Shown here: positions 7,926 to 15,996 of the stretch, piece by piece | Numbering within the stretch: the stretch's first letter is position 1 | Layout: the number at the start of each line of letters is the position of its first letter | Assembly (NCBI GenBank): GCA_025055295.1 | Contig: JANWWW010000009.1 | Location: forward strand, 1 to 35,698 | Length of the DNA: 35,698 nucleotides | Direction of reading: 5' to 3' | Source: Deltaproteobacteria bacterium | GTDB lineage: Bacteria > Bdellovibrionota_C > UBA2361 > JANWWW01 | Program-made: the position numbers and the translations under genes | The notes under the pieces: generated by a model | Told to the model about the DNA's origin: nothing | What the model saw: only the letters and a program-made list of their open reading frames with translations | Databases searched by the model: none

Positions 7926-8697
7926 ACTTTACAATTTCGTCACAACCTTCCAATATTAATTCCTCCAAAAGCAAATTTGCTATTGCTCTAATGCATTTAG
8001 ATGCTTTTGAGGAAGGGAATTGTGTAAAGAAAGGCGATCTCATTCTCACCGATTCCCCAACTTTATCGTCCAGCAGCACATGTCCAAAATAACCTAGTCG
8101 TACGTTCAAGTGACTCATCGCTAAACCGGCAAAGGCTTCGTAAATTTGCGAGCCTTCCGCGGGACTTTTTACCTTGTTAACGACTAATCCAAAATTTTTT
8201 ACATGAAAACGAGTGGCCAAAGTCTTTAACATCACGTAAGCGTCCAGCACCGCGGTTATTTCGGGGGTGGTAATAATTACCACGAGATCAGACATGCTTA
8301 AAAAGAAAAGAGCATCAACATTAAGCGACGGACATGAATCGATAACAACCACATCGTAAGCTTCTGTGAAATTGCGCCATGAAAGCAATAAGGCTTTTCT
8401 CTGGTCGTGCGAAAGATTGTTAAGCCAGCTGAAACCTCTACCACAACTGATTATGTCAAGCCCCCATGTTCCAGTAAGAATCAGTCGGGAGAAATCGTAA
8501 TCCAATTTAGGCAAGTCCTTCATGTTAACAATAGGTTTAATGTTTAACATTACCTCAACATTCGCTAGACCAAAATCCAAATCCACTTGAAGGGTTTTTC
8601 TGCCAAGATCGACAAACGCAAGGGAGGTGTTAAGACTGATGCTTGTCTTTCCGACGCCTCCTTTGCCTGATGCAAATGATATGATTTTTGCTTTCAT
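7918..8697 (-). CDS. flhG: FlhG/YlxH-type MinD-like ATPase
   Basis: The protein has 259 residues and belongs to the ParA/MinD P-loop family. The deviant Walker A SGKGGVGKTS starts at residue 9, followed by VDLDFGLANVEVML, the FlhG/MinD switch I region, and DVVVIDSCPSL as Walker B. FlhG controls number and placement of flagella, classically with the GTPase FlhF. FlhG proteins usually begin with a helix carrying DQAxxLR that stimulates FlhF. Here the ATPase core begins immediately at MKAKIISFASG, so the helix is missing. No flhF lies between flhA and this gene, where it normally sits. The gene is followed by a small membrane protein and fliA. Confidence 0.92.
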   Translation of the reverse strand: MKAKIISFASGKGGVGKTSISLNTSLAFVDLGRKTLQVDLDFGLANVEVMLNIKPIVNMKDLPKLDYDFSRLILTGTWGLDIISCGRGFSWLNNLSHDQRKALLLSWRNFTEAYDVVVIDSCPSLNVDALFFLSMSDLVVIITTPEITAVLDAYVMLKTLATRFHVKNFGLVVNKVKSPAEGSQIYEAFAGLAMSHLNVRLGYFGHVLLDDKVGESVRMRSPFFTQFPSSKASKCIRAIANLLLEELILEGCDEIVKYD

Positions 8698-8710
8698 AAA
8701 TCTTTACACT

Positions 8711-10831
8711 TTATACAGCATATGCGCGCTCCGTTTGAGCTTTTACTGATTCGCTTGCGTCATCGAGTGAAATGATTCCGATCGATTTAACCTTGAAGCC
8801 GTAGGGGATATCATCCGCGGTTATAACAAGAGTTCTGCGAAACTTTGGCAAAATAAATTTTGCGAAGGGCAACCGTATGTCCGGCGAAACCAGAATAACC
8901 AAATAGGACATAGCTTTGACCTCTTGGTAATAAAACTGCTCTATTTTGGAAAGGAGCGACATTCCCACGCGAGGGTTTAAAGCCACAATTCTACCCTCTT
9001 CTTTCTCCAAAATAGCGTCTCTAAGCAACTGTTCAACTTGCCCATCAAGGTTGAGCAATCTTAAAAAAGTACCCCTCTCAAACTTAGAATAAAGTGAAAA
9101 CTTGATAATTCTTTTTCGAACATACTCTACAAGGTAATCGATATTTTTGTTAAAAGGGGCTGCCTCTCCTAGCGCCTCAAGAATTGTGTGCATATCTTTT
9201 ATTGATACAAACTCGTAAAGGAGGGCTGAAAGGATCTGATGCAACTGGGCAAGCGACAAGTGCTGAGGGATGAGATCATCGACAAGTTTTGGAAATTCCT
9301 TCTGTATCTTCGAAATAACATTATGAACGTCCTGTCTTCTCAAGAGTTCGTACATATGATAGGTAATTACCTCAGTCAGCGTGGTATGATAAATCGCGGC
9401 AGGCTCAGATATGTGATAACCTAACTGAGCAGCATCTTTTATCTTGTTTTTTTCTATCCAATAACCCTCAACGTTGTATATTGGATCTAGTGCCGGCTCA
9501 GCATCAAGCGGGGGGAGGTCATCGCTTGGTTTCAATGCCAAACTTTTCATTGTGTCAATTGTTGTTTCTACAACTAAACTTCCTTTTATAAGAATTTTGA
9601 ATGGTTCCTTCCCGAACCTGAATGTTCCCGGTGTATCTGTGACATGTATAGATGGACATATGAAACCGTAATTTGACGCCAGACTCGATCGAATTTTCTT
9701 GTTTATTTCCTTAATCCTTTCGGTGCCAATAATCTGACCAGTCATGGAGCCCAGTTGAACTTTGATTGAGGGGGAATCCATCAGTTGAATGAGATCGTCG
9801 GTGGTTAAAGTTTTTTTCAGATCCTGAGAGACCTCTTTTTCTTGCTCTCTTTTACTCTTTAGGCGCTCTTTTAATTTCTCTCCTCTGACTTTCATTAGCG
9901 CAAGAAAAAAAGCGATTATTCCACCAAACAAGAAGGGCCCCAACGGAAGACCCGGCAACAACCCTAGCAAAATCGAAGCCACGCCCGCAAACGCCAATGG
10001 CCATATTGTCTTTCCTAATTGGCTCAGAATCTCGAAACTAAACTGCTCGCCTGAAGCGGCGCGAGAAACGATAAGTCCTGCGGAAACCGACATTATAATC
10101 GCTGGAATCTGACTCAAAAGACCGTCTCCAACGGTGAGTATTGTGAAAGTTTTTGCAGCTTCACCAAAGGACATGGCATGCTGAAAGTATCCGATTGAAA
10201 ATCCGCCTAGAATGTTTAAAACCATTATAAAAATCCCAGTAAGCGCTTCCCCGCTTACGAACTTTGCAGCGCCATCCATGGCGCCATAAAACTCCGCTTC
10301 TCTTGCCAGTTGTTTTCGTCTTTCACGCGCTTCTTGTTCTGTAATGATGCCTGCGCTTAGGTCGGAGTCAATAGAAAGTTGTTTTCCTGGGAGGGCGTCT
10401 AGCGTGAATCTTGCAGCAACCTCCGCTATCCTTCCAGCTCCCTTAGTAATTACTTTTAGATTAATTATGCTGATAATCAGAAAGATGATTAAACCAACAA
10501 CAAAATTACCCTGTATAAGAAACTGACCAAAGGCCATAATGAGCTGACCTGCTGTGTCCAATCCCTCGTGTCCGTTGAGTAAAATTCTTCGCGTGGTGGC
10601 TACGTTCAACGCCAACCTAAAAACAGTGGTTATAAGCAAAAGTGCCGGATAAACAGAGAATTGGATTGGTTTCTCAACATAGAGCGACACAAACAAGATG
10701 ACAAACGAGACTATGATGTTGAGGGAAAGGCAAATATCTAGGAACCAGCCCGGCATCGGAAAAAGAAGAATGGTAAGAATGAAAACGAGCGCCAGCGGAA
10801 TTATAGAGTCAAGGAATTTTTCGAACTTCAT
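8711..10831 (-). CDS. flhA: flagellar biosynthesis protein FlhA
   Basis: The protein has 706 residues, the normal FlhA length. The N-terminal half (about 1–310) has eight predicted membrane helices. The FHIPEP family signature occurs as RIAEVAARFTLDALPGKQLS at about 134–153, followed by the cytoplasmic loop EFYGAMDGAAKFVSGEA at 180–196. The C-terminal half (about 340–706) is the soluble domain that forms a nonameric ring and receives export chaperones. FlhA is the core of the flagellar type III export gate and couples proton flow to export. It overlaps flhB by 4 nt and is followed directly by flhG. Confidence 0.99.
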   Translation of the reverse strand: MKFEKFLDSIIPLALVFILTILLFPMPGWFLDICLSLNIIVSFVILFVSLYVEKPIQFSVYPALLLITTVFRLALNVATTRRILLNGHEGLDTAGQLIMAFGQFLIQGNFVVGLIIFLIISIINLKVITKGAGRIAEVAARFTLDALPGKQLSIDSDLSAGIITEQEARERRKQLAREAEFYGAMDGAAKFVSGEALTGIFIMVLNILGGFSIGYFQHAMSFGEAAKTFTILTVGDGLLSQIPAIIMSVSAGLIVSRAASGEQFSFEILSQLGKTIWPLAFAGVASILLGLLPGLPLGPFLFGGIIAFFLALMKVRGEKLKERLKSKREQEKEVSQDLKKTLTTDDLIQLMDSPSIKVQLGSMTGQIIGTERIKEINKKIRSSLASNYGFICPSIHVTDTPGTFRFGKEPFKILIKGSLVVETTIDTMKSLALKPSDDLPPLDAEPALDPIYNVEGYWIEKNKIKDAAQLGYHISEPAAIYHTTLTEVITYHMYELLRRQDVHNVISKIQKEFPKLVDDLIPQHLSLAQLHQILSALLYEFVSIKDMHTILEALGEAAPFNKNIDYLVEYVRKRIIKFSLYSKFERGTFLRLLNLDGQVEQLLRDAILEKEEGRIVALNPRVGMSLLSKIEQFYYQEVKAMSYLVILVSPDIRLPFAKFILPKFRRTLVITADDIPYGFKVKSIGIISLDDASESVKAQTERAYAV

Positions 10832-11895
10832 CTTTTTTCCAGATGATATCCTTTAATCCTGTAAACAAATGCAATGACTTCAGCAACAGCCCTAAAAAAC
10901 TCAACCGGGATTGGTTTACCAACTTTTGACACTTGGTACAAAGCCCGTGCCAATGTGGGTCTCTCAACTATCGGAACCGAAAATTCAAAAGCTATTTCGC
11001 GCATTTTCAAAGCAAGAAAATCAACACCCTTTGCGGTTACGACAGGGGCATCATCTTGACCCCTGTTGTACCTTAAAGCAATTGCGTAGTGTGTGGGGTT
11101 AACAACAAGCACGGTCGAGGTTGCGATACTTTTTCTCATTTTTTGAAGAACAAGTTTTGAGCCTTTTGAGTAAATAGTTCTCTTTACAGTTTCATCACCC
11201 TCGCTTGCCCTACGATCATCTTTTACTTCCTGCTTTGTCATTCGATTGCTTCTGAGCCAGAGTAGATACCCAACAAAAAAGTCAATTCCGCCAAATAAAA
11301 TCATTATTACCCCGCCTATACAAAGCAATTGAAAAGCGCTCCAGGATATTTTCCCCGCCAGAGAATTAAGGTCTGAGTATCCTCCAAACATTATTTCTTC
11401 AATGCGGGCTTTGGAATAAATGTAAAAAACCACAACCACGATAATAAGTTTCGCGATTGCTTTAGTGGCAAAAAACAAATGATTTAACGACAGTAATCTT
11501 CGCAAACCATTCAAGGGATTTAAAACGCTGGTATTCAGTTGAAAAAGATTTTCTTTAAGGTTCCCTCTTGTTTGAAAAAAAACTAGGATTACTGAAATTA
11601 AAGGAAAAGTTAACAGTAGCGCAACGAGAGTCAAAATATGACCCTGTTGAACATTCAAGAGATTAAAAATACCTCGTTCTAAACCTTCATCAAGCGAGGA
11701 AAAAACATTTGCCATAAGTGAATAGAAAAACATGTTTATATTTGACGCTGCAAAGTAAAGCACGATAAGTCCGATCGCAAAAGCGACAGCAGTTGAGAAC
11801 TCGTTTGAAACATGTAGCTGCCCGAGACGCGCAAGCTCTTCCATTCTACGGTCGGTAGGATCTTCTGTTTTGGACTCAATATCTTCGTCAGCCAT
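10828..11895 (-). CDS. flhB: flagellar biosynthesis protein FlhB
   Basis: The protein has 355 residues. The N-terminal KTEDPTDRRMEELARLGQ motif is typical of FlhB/YscU. Four membrane helices span about 35–210, and the autocleavage motif NPTH is at 266–269 within VVNPTHYAIALRY. Cleavage between N and P switches export specificity from rod/hook to filament proteins. It starts at ATG 11895 and is the first gene of the minus-strand flagellar operon. It is divergent from motA across a short spacer. I see no clear Shine–Dalgarno sequence. Confidence 0.98.
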   Translation of the reverse strand: MADEDIESKTEDPTDRRMEELARLGQLHVSNEFSTAVAFAIGLIVLYFAASNINMFFYSLMANVFSSLDEGLERGIFNLLNVQQGHILTLVALLLTFPLISVILVFFQTRGNLKENLFQLNTSVLNPLNGLRRLLSLNHLFFATKAIAKLIIVVVVFYIYSKARIEEIMFGGYSDLNSLAGKISWSAFQLLCIGGVIMILFGGIDFFVGYLLWLRSNRMTKQEVKDDRRASEGDETVKRTIYSKGSKLVLQKMRKSIATSTVLVVNPTHYAIALRYNRGQDDAPVVTAKGVDFLALKMREIAFEFSVPIVERPTLARALYQVSKVGKPIPVEFFRAVAEVIAFVYRIKGYHLEKR

Positions 11896-11999
11896 TTGGC
11901 ATGTAAAAAGCGTTCTAGGTCAAACCAGTAAGGAAGCAAAATTTATTCCTACCTAAGGCATGAATTTTGCAGGTTCTTTTTCCAGATAATTTTTTTAAC

Positions 12000-12722
12000 A
12001 TGCGTAATTGGCATTTGGCAGTTACTCTAGTTTGCCTGCTGGCGGTTTGTCTTTGGCTTCAATTCTCTTGGGATTTTTCGAAGCTGATCAACTTTAACTC
12101 CTTTGCTATAACTGCCTTGGGAGTCGGACTTGCTTTGTTGATTGCGGGGTTCAGTATATCCGACACTCAAAAAACCTTGGCGGAAATAAGAAAAATTGAA
12201 AAGATTGATGACAGGATACACACTTTGCTCTATATCAACGAGGTTGTAAAAAAACACGGTCTGCCGGCTTGTGAAAAATTGGCAAAAAGTCATAAGGATA
12301 ACCTTTTACAAAAGGGTTTAAGAATGTTGGCTGACAATCTTGCTCTCGAACTTGACTTGGCGGAAACTCTGAATGCGGAAATCGAATCAATTAAATTACG
12401 TCATAAAAGATTGTTAAACATCCTGCAGTTTGGTGCCTCTGTTAGTCCGGGCGTTGGCCTGATTGGCACTTTGGTTGGATTGACTTTAAGTGGGCATGAG
12501 AACGCGCTGAATCACGCCATACTCACCACACTCTATGGAGCTTTGTTGTCAAATTTCTTTTTTTTACCCTTACATGAGTTAATTAAAAACCGAATTGAGG
12601 AACTCAATGTTCTAAACAACCTTACAGTGGCCGGCCTCATAAAGATAAGAGAGGGGGTGCACTCAATTGTTTTGAAGGAACATTTGAGCGGGTTTGCAAA
12701 ATACTGTCAAGAAAGCGTCTAA
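12000..12722 (+). CDS. motA: flagellar motor stator protein MotA
   Basis: This is a 240-residue MotA/PomA family protein. Two N-terminal membrane helices (about 5–22 and 30–50) are followed by a charged cytoplasmic loop and then SVSPGVGLIGTLVGL and ILTTLYGALLSNFFFLPL, the two conserved stator helices with the Pro of the PGVG motif. The short loop joining these helices lacks several residues of the usual DPxxLGPGMAVAL stretch. ATG 12000 is preferred: GATAAT at 11985–11990 ends 9 nt before it, fitting a leaderless mRNA. A TTG at 11967 with AAGG upstream is an alternative and would add 11 residues. The two genes that follow take the place where motB is expected, and no full-length motB is present. 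Confidence 0.93.
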   Translation: MRNWHLAVTLVCLLAVCLWLQFSWDFSKLINFNSFAITALGVGLALLIAGFSISDTQKTLAEIRKIEKIDDRIHTLLYINEVVKKHGLPACEKLAKSHKDNLLQKGLRMLADNLALELDLAETLNAEIESIKLRHKRLLNILQFGASVSPGVGLIGTLVGLTLSGHENALNHAILTTLYGALLSNFFFLPLHELIKNRIEELNVLNNLTVAGLIKIREGVHSIVLKEHLSGFAKYCQESV

Positions 12723-12727
12723 ACGCA

Positions 12728-12994
12728 ATGAATATTTTTTATCCTTTTATTGGTTTTTTTATTCTACTCAACGCTATTAATGACGAGCAAAAAAGAGTTT
12801 TTTTTATGATGCCAATATCCCATAAGGAACTGCGTGAACTAAAGCCATGTCTATATTCGCACAAGAATGATAAATTTTATGCTCTTATACTCCCCAATCA
12901 CTTCAAAAAAAACAATCACTCAAGAAAATACGAGCTAACTTGTCCGAAACTGTATTTCAGCAGGTATTCAAAGGCAATTTTATTGTTTAGATGA
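12728..12994 (+). CDS. hypothetical 88-aa protein between motA and the MotB-like gene
   Basis: I do not recognise this protein. It starts 5 nt after motA and overlaps the following gene as ATGA, so it is part of the motor operon. The N-terminus (MNIFYPFIGFFILLNAIND) is a short hydrophobic segment that could be a signal anchor. The rest is basic, with many Lys, His and Tyr residues and two cysteines (about residues 41 and 72). There is no OmpA-like or peptidoglycan-binding motif. Because it is bracketed by stator genes, a role in stator assembly or anchoring is possible, but this rests on position only. Confidence 0.68.
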   Translation: MNIFYPFIGFFILLNAINDEQKRVFFMMPISHKELRELKPCLYSHKNDKFYALILPNHFKKNNHSRKYELTCPKLYFSRYSKAILLFR

Positions 12995-13191
12995 AATTTT
13001 GGATTGTCACATTTTTGGATGTTTTGATACTGTTGACGCTTGTTAACTTTGAGAAAAGCTCAAGTAACACTGGTTGGACTGGTAAAATAGTCAAAAAAAG
13101 CATATATGGCACAGAATTTGAATATTTGATCCTTGAGAGTCAAATATTTGAACTTGTTTTAATAAGACATGACAGAAGAGGCAGGAGGTAA
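12991..13191 (+). CDS. MotB-like single-helix protein, no OmpA domain (mini-MotB)
   Basis: This 66-residue protein sits exactly where motB is expected, between motA and fliL. Its start MKFWIVTFLDVLILLTLVNF aligns by eye with the MotB/PomB membrane helix, whose pattern is W-x-(V/G)-(T/A)-(F/Y)-A-D-(L/F)-x-x-L/M-L. Asp10 falls on the invariant ion-binding Asp. It also resembles the ExbD/TolR helix. The remaining 45 residues are polar and beta-prone (KIVKKSIYGTEFEYLILE) and contain no OmpA-type peptidoglycan-binding domain, whereas normal MotB has 250–300 residues. It overlaps the previous gene by 4 nt and fliL by 23 nt. Assignment as a stator B-subunit is an inference. Confidence 0.7.
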   Translation: MKFWIVTFLDVLILLTLVNFEKSSSNTGWTGKIVKKSIYGTEFEYLILESQIFELVLIRHDRRGRR

Positions 13192-13645
13192 AGGTAAAAA
13201 AAAAATATGGTTGTGGATCCCGCTGACCCTCATTCTAATTGCTTCTGCCGGAGTAAGCGCATGGTTTCTTTTAATCAAAAAAGAGAGTGAGCAGGATGCA
13301 GAGGTGATTGATCAACCAGAGTTTGAGGATTTAAAAGAAAACGAAGTTCCACTTAGTATCGTTTATCCGCTGAATCCTTTTACGATCAATTTGAAAGACG
13401 GAAAATACCTGCGCTTTTCTATTGCGATAAAATTTTCAAAGGAAAAAATCCCTGACGTTTTTTTTTCAAAAGAATACGAGATACGCGACAAACTAATTTC
13501 CTACTTTAACGGTAAAAGTTCCGATGAAATACTCTCTCCCGAGCTCCGTTACGACTTAAAAAAAGAAATAATATCCCTTATAAAAACAACGATCGAAGAC
13601 GACATTGTAACCGATATTTATTTTACGGACCTTGTAGCCCAATAA
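13169..13645 (+). CDS. fliL: flagellar basal body-associated protein FliL
   Basis: The protein has 158 residues. A short basic cytoplasmic N-terminus (GGKGKKK) is followed by one membrane helix (about 13–36) and a periplasmic SPFH-like domain with YPLNPFTINLKDGKYLRFSI and a C-terminal TDIYFTDLVAQ typical of FliL. FliL rings surround the stator MotAB and support torque under load. It overlaps the MotB-like gene by 23 nt and lacks its own Shine–Dalgarno, so coupling is likely. It is followed after 2 nt by fliM, the common fliL–fliM–fliN order. Confidence 0.95.
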   Translation: MTEEAGGKGKKKIWLWIPLTLILIASAGVSAWFLLIKKESEQDAEVIDQPEFEDLKENEVPLSIVYPLNPFTINLKDGKYLRFSIAIKFSKEKIPDVFFSKEYEIRDKLISYFNGKSSDEILSPELRYDLKKEIISLIKTTIEDDIVTDIYFTDLVAQ

Positions 13646-13647
13646 AA

Positions 13648-14667
13648 ATGAACGAGGTACTTACACAGGAAGAAATCAACTCCCTTATCAAGGGGCTTTC
13701 TGAGACAGATATCGAAGACGCAGCCCTTGAACTTGAGCTTAAAGGTAAAAACATAAAAAAATATGATCTTTCCAATCAAGAACGTATCGTCCGAGGGCGA
13801 ATGCCCACCGTTGAATTAATTCATGACAGATTTGCGCGTCAATACCGCACAACATTGTCAAAATTTTTAAGTAGAACCTGTTTTGCCAACGTAGCGGGCA
13901 TAGAACTCGTCAAATTCGGAGCCTTCATGAAAAAGTTGCCTTTGCCATCGAGCATTCATATTTACAGGATGCCGCCACTCCCGGGCTATGCTTTTCTAAT
14001 TGTTTCAGCACCACTTGTTTTTGGAGCGGTGGAAATCCTTTTCGGAGGCACCGGGTCGGGAAGAGTAAAAGTTGAGGGGAGAGAGTATACTCCAATTGAG
14101 AATCGCTTGGTCGGAAAATTGGTTTTGCTTGCTCTGGACAATCTTAAAGACGCTTGGGCTCCCGTTCATCCTGTTGATTTTATTTACGTTCGAAGCGAAT
14201 TTAACCCGCTGGCGATTGCGATAGTCCCACCTACAGAGGTTTTAATCGTTGTTAACATTGAGATCGAGCTTGATCAGGAAAGCACATCGCTTCAAATTTG
14301 CATTCCTTATTCCACAATCGATCCTCTTAAACATAAGCTTACAACCTCTTTTCAAAGCACTCGACTTGAAATTGATGAAACCATAAAGGATAGGATAGCA
14401 AACATTCTTTTTGAAGCTCCGGCTGAAATTCGGGTACAAGTGGGTTACGGAAAAATATCCTTGTCAAGGTTAATGACGTTGGAAACCGGAGACGTAATTC
14501 AGCTAAAGAATGCTCCGGGCGACGAAAGTGTCATAATAATACAGGACAAACCCAAGTTTTTCGGAATAACTGGGGTATACCGTGGTTACAAGGCGGTTAA
14601 AATTACCCGCAAAATTCCCGATGCGGATTTAATAAAACTGAAAAACGATTTGGAGGTTCAAGTATGA
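13648..14667 (+). CDS. fliM: flagellar motor switch protein FliM
   Basis: The protein has 339 residues, normal for FliM. The N-terminal peptide EVLTQEEINSLIKGL matches the CheY-P binding motif (LSQxEIDxLL), so the motor should respond to chemotaxis signalling. The middle CheC-like domain contains LVFGAVEILFGGTGSG, the conserved GGXG region that contacts FliG. The C-terminal SpoA domain ends with PKFFGITGVYRGYKAVKI. FliM joins FliG and FliN in the C-ring. The fliN start overlaps its stop as ATGA. Confidence 0.98.
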   Translation: MNEVLTQEEINSLIKGLSETDIEDAALELELKGKNIKKYDLSNQERIVRGRMPTVELIHDRFARQYRTTLSKFLSRTCFANVAGIELVKFGAFMKKLPLPSSIHIYRMPPLPGYAFLIVSAPLVFGAVEILFGGTGSGRVKVEGREYTPIENRLVGKLVLLALDNLKDAWAPVHPVDFIYVRSEFNPLAIAIVPPTEVLIVVNIEIELDQESTSLQICIPYSTIDPLKHKLTTSFQSTRLEIDETIKDRIANILFEAPAEIRVQVGYGKISLSRLMTLETGDVIQLKNAPGDESVIIIQDKPKFFGITGVYRGYKAVKITRKIPDADLIKLKNDLEVQV

Positions 14668-15017
14668 GCGAAGAAAAACCTGAAACAGACCTAGAAAAAA
14701 TAGCCGAAGCGGCTGCCGCTGTGCAGAATATCGCTTCAAATGTCAACGCTTTGAAGTCTGAAAATCTCAGACTTTTAAAGGATGTGAATTTGACCATAAC
14801 GGTCGAGCTTGGAAGAACCAAATTAAGCATTCAGGACATTCTCCAGTTTGGTCAGGGCTCGGTTATTGAGCTTGAAAAATTAGCGGGGGAACCGCTGGAC
14901 ATCTACGTTAACGGCAAACTAATAGCAAGAGGCGAAGCCGTTATTGTAAACGAGAAATTTGGAGTTCGTATAACCGACATTGTTTCAACAGATGACAGAT
15001 TAAGCGCCGTCAGATGA
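14664..15017 (+). CDS. fliN: flagellar motor switch protein FliN
   Basis: The protein has 117 residues. An acidic, alanine-rich N-terminal stretch (about 1–40) is followed by one SpoA domain with DVNLTITVELGRTKLSIQDI and GSVIELEKLAGEPLDIYVNG, the strongly conserved FliN core. FliN forms the lower part of the C-ring and binds FliH during export. ATG 14664 overlaps the fliM stop and its own stop overlaps fliP, both as ATGA. No fliO follows, although fliO commonly lies between fliN and fliP. Confidence 0.98.
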   Translation: MSEEKPETDLEKIAEAAAAVQNIASNVNALKSENLRLLKDVNLTITVELGRTKLSIQDILQFGQGSVIELEKLAGEPLDIYVNGKLIARGEAVIVNEKFGVRITDIVSTDDRLSAVR

Positions 15018-15721
15018 AAAAGCTGTTCCTGTTATTGCTTGTTGCAGGTCTAAACAGTGAGACGCAATTAGTGTCAATAAACGTCGGGGGTGCTCAACTT
15101 AGCGGGGTCATGAAATTAATGTTTGTAATGACCCTTTTGTCCTTCGGACCGGCAATCGTGATGACAATGACGAGTTTCACGCGACTTATAATTATCTTCA
15201 GTCTTCTTCGAACAGCTCTTGGTCTTCAAGGAGCGCCACCCAATTTGGTGCTTACAGGTTTGGCGCTTTTTTTAACATTTAGTTTAATGTCACCTGTTTT
15301 GGAAAAATCGTACACTGAGGGCATCAAGCCATTTCTTGAAGGGTCCGCAAGCGATAGCGAGTCATTAAAAAAAGCTGTATTACCCTTTAAACAGTTCATG
15401 CTTCAAAACACCAGAGAAAAAGACCTTGACCTGTTTGTAAACCTGTCAAAAACTAATCCGGGCTCTAAGGAAGAGCTTCCATTGTCTGTTGTGCTGCCTG
15501 CCTTTGTAATTTCGGAGATGACAATGGCTTTTTCTATAGGTTTTTTAATAGCGATTCCATTTTTGATAGTGGATCTTGTTATTGCGTCTGTGCTTGCTTC
15601 AATGAGCATGATTACTTTACCTCCCATAGTAATTTCTTTGCCGATAAAACTTATGCTATTCGTTATGGTAGACGGCTGGAATCTCGTAATTTCAAATATT
15701 CTTGAAAGTTACTCGTTATGA
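15014..15721 (+). CDS. fliP: flagellar biosynthesis protein FliP
   Basis: The protein has 235 residues. An N-terminal signal peptide-like segment (MKKLFLLLLVAGLNSETQ) is followed by FVMTLLSFGPAIVMTMTSFT and the signature RLIIIFSLLRTALGLQGAPP, then GLALFLTFSLMSPV. Downstream is SVVLPAFVISEMTMAFSIGF, typical of FliP. FliP forms the pentameric export gate with FliQ and FliR. It is translationally coupled to fliN and fliQ by ATGA overlaps. There is no fliO gene in the cluster to assist FliP assembly. Confidence 0.99.
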   Translation: MKKLFLLLLVAGLNSETQLVSINVGGAQLSGVMKLMFVMTLLSFGPAIVMTMTSFTRLIIIFSLLRTALGLQGAPPNLVLTGLALFLTFSLMSPVLEKSYTEGIKPFLEGSASDSESLKKAVLPFKQFMLQNTREKDLDLFVNLSKTNPGSKEELPLSVVLPAFVISEMTMAFSIGFLIAIPFLIVDLVIASVLASMSMITLPPIVISLPIKLMLFVMVDGWNLVISNILESYSL

Positions 15722-15996
15722 TTGAGACTTATGTTCTTACTGTGTCCCAAAGAGCCCTCATAGAGGGTCTGTGGATCTTAGGTCCGCTAGTGGCTATCGG
15801 TCTTGCAGTGGGACTTTTGGTAAGCATCTTTCAGGCTTTGACCCAAATTCAAGATCCTACATTGGCTTTCGTCCTCAAGATCTTAAGCACTTTTGCAGGT
15901 CTGTTGATTTTTGGCAATTTCATTCTTAAAAAACTTACGACTTTAACAGTCAATCTCATAGAGAGGATTCCTCAACTGCCGGAAATCCTGAGGTGA
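15718..15996 (+). CDS. fliQ: flagellar biosynthesis protein FliQ
   Basis: The protein has 92 residues with two membrane helices, the standard FliQ size. The conserved segment LVSIFQALTQIQDPTLAFVLKI spans the cytoplasmic loop and start of the second helix; it is the family hallmark (QAxTQIQExTLxFxPKI). FliQ packs around the FliP–FliR core of the export gate. The start overlaps fliP as ATGA and the stop overlaps the fliR GTG as GTGA. Confidence 0.97.
   Translation: MIETYVLTVSQRALIEGLWILGPLVAIGLAVGLLVSIFQALTQIQDPTLAFVLKILSTFAGLLIFGNFILKKLTTLTVNLIERIPQLPEILR

Noticed and set aside
12728-13191. A frameshifted full-length MotB spanning the two small genes
   Set aside because: The MotB-type helix is in the second gene, and neither frame before or after it carries an OmpA-like domain, so joining frames does not rebuild MotB.
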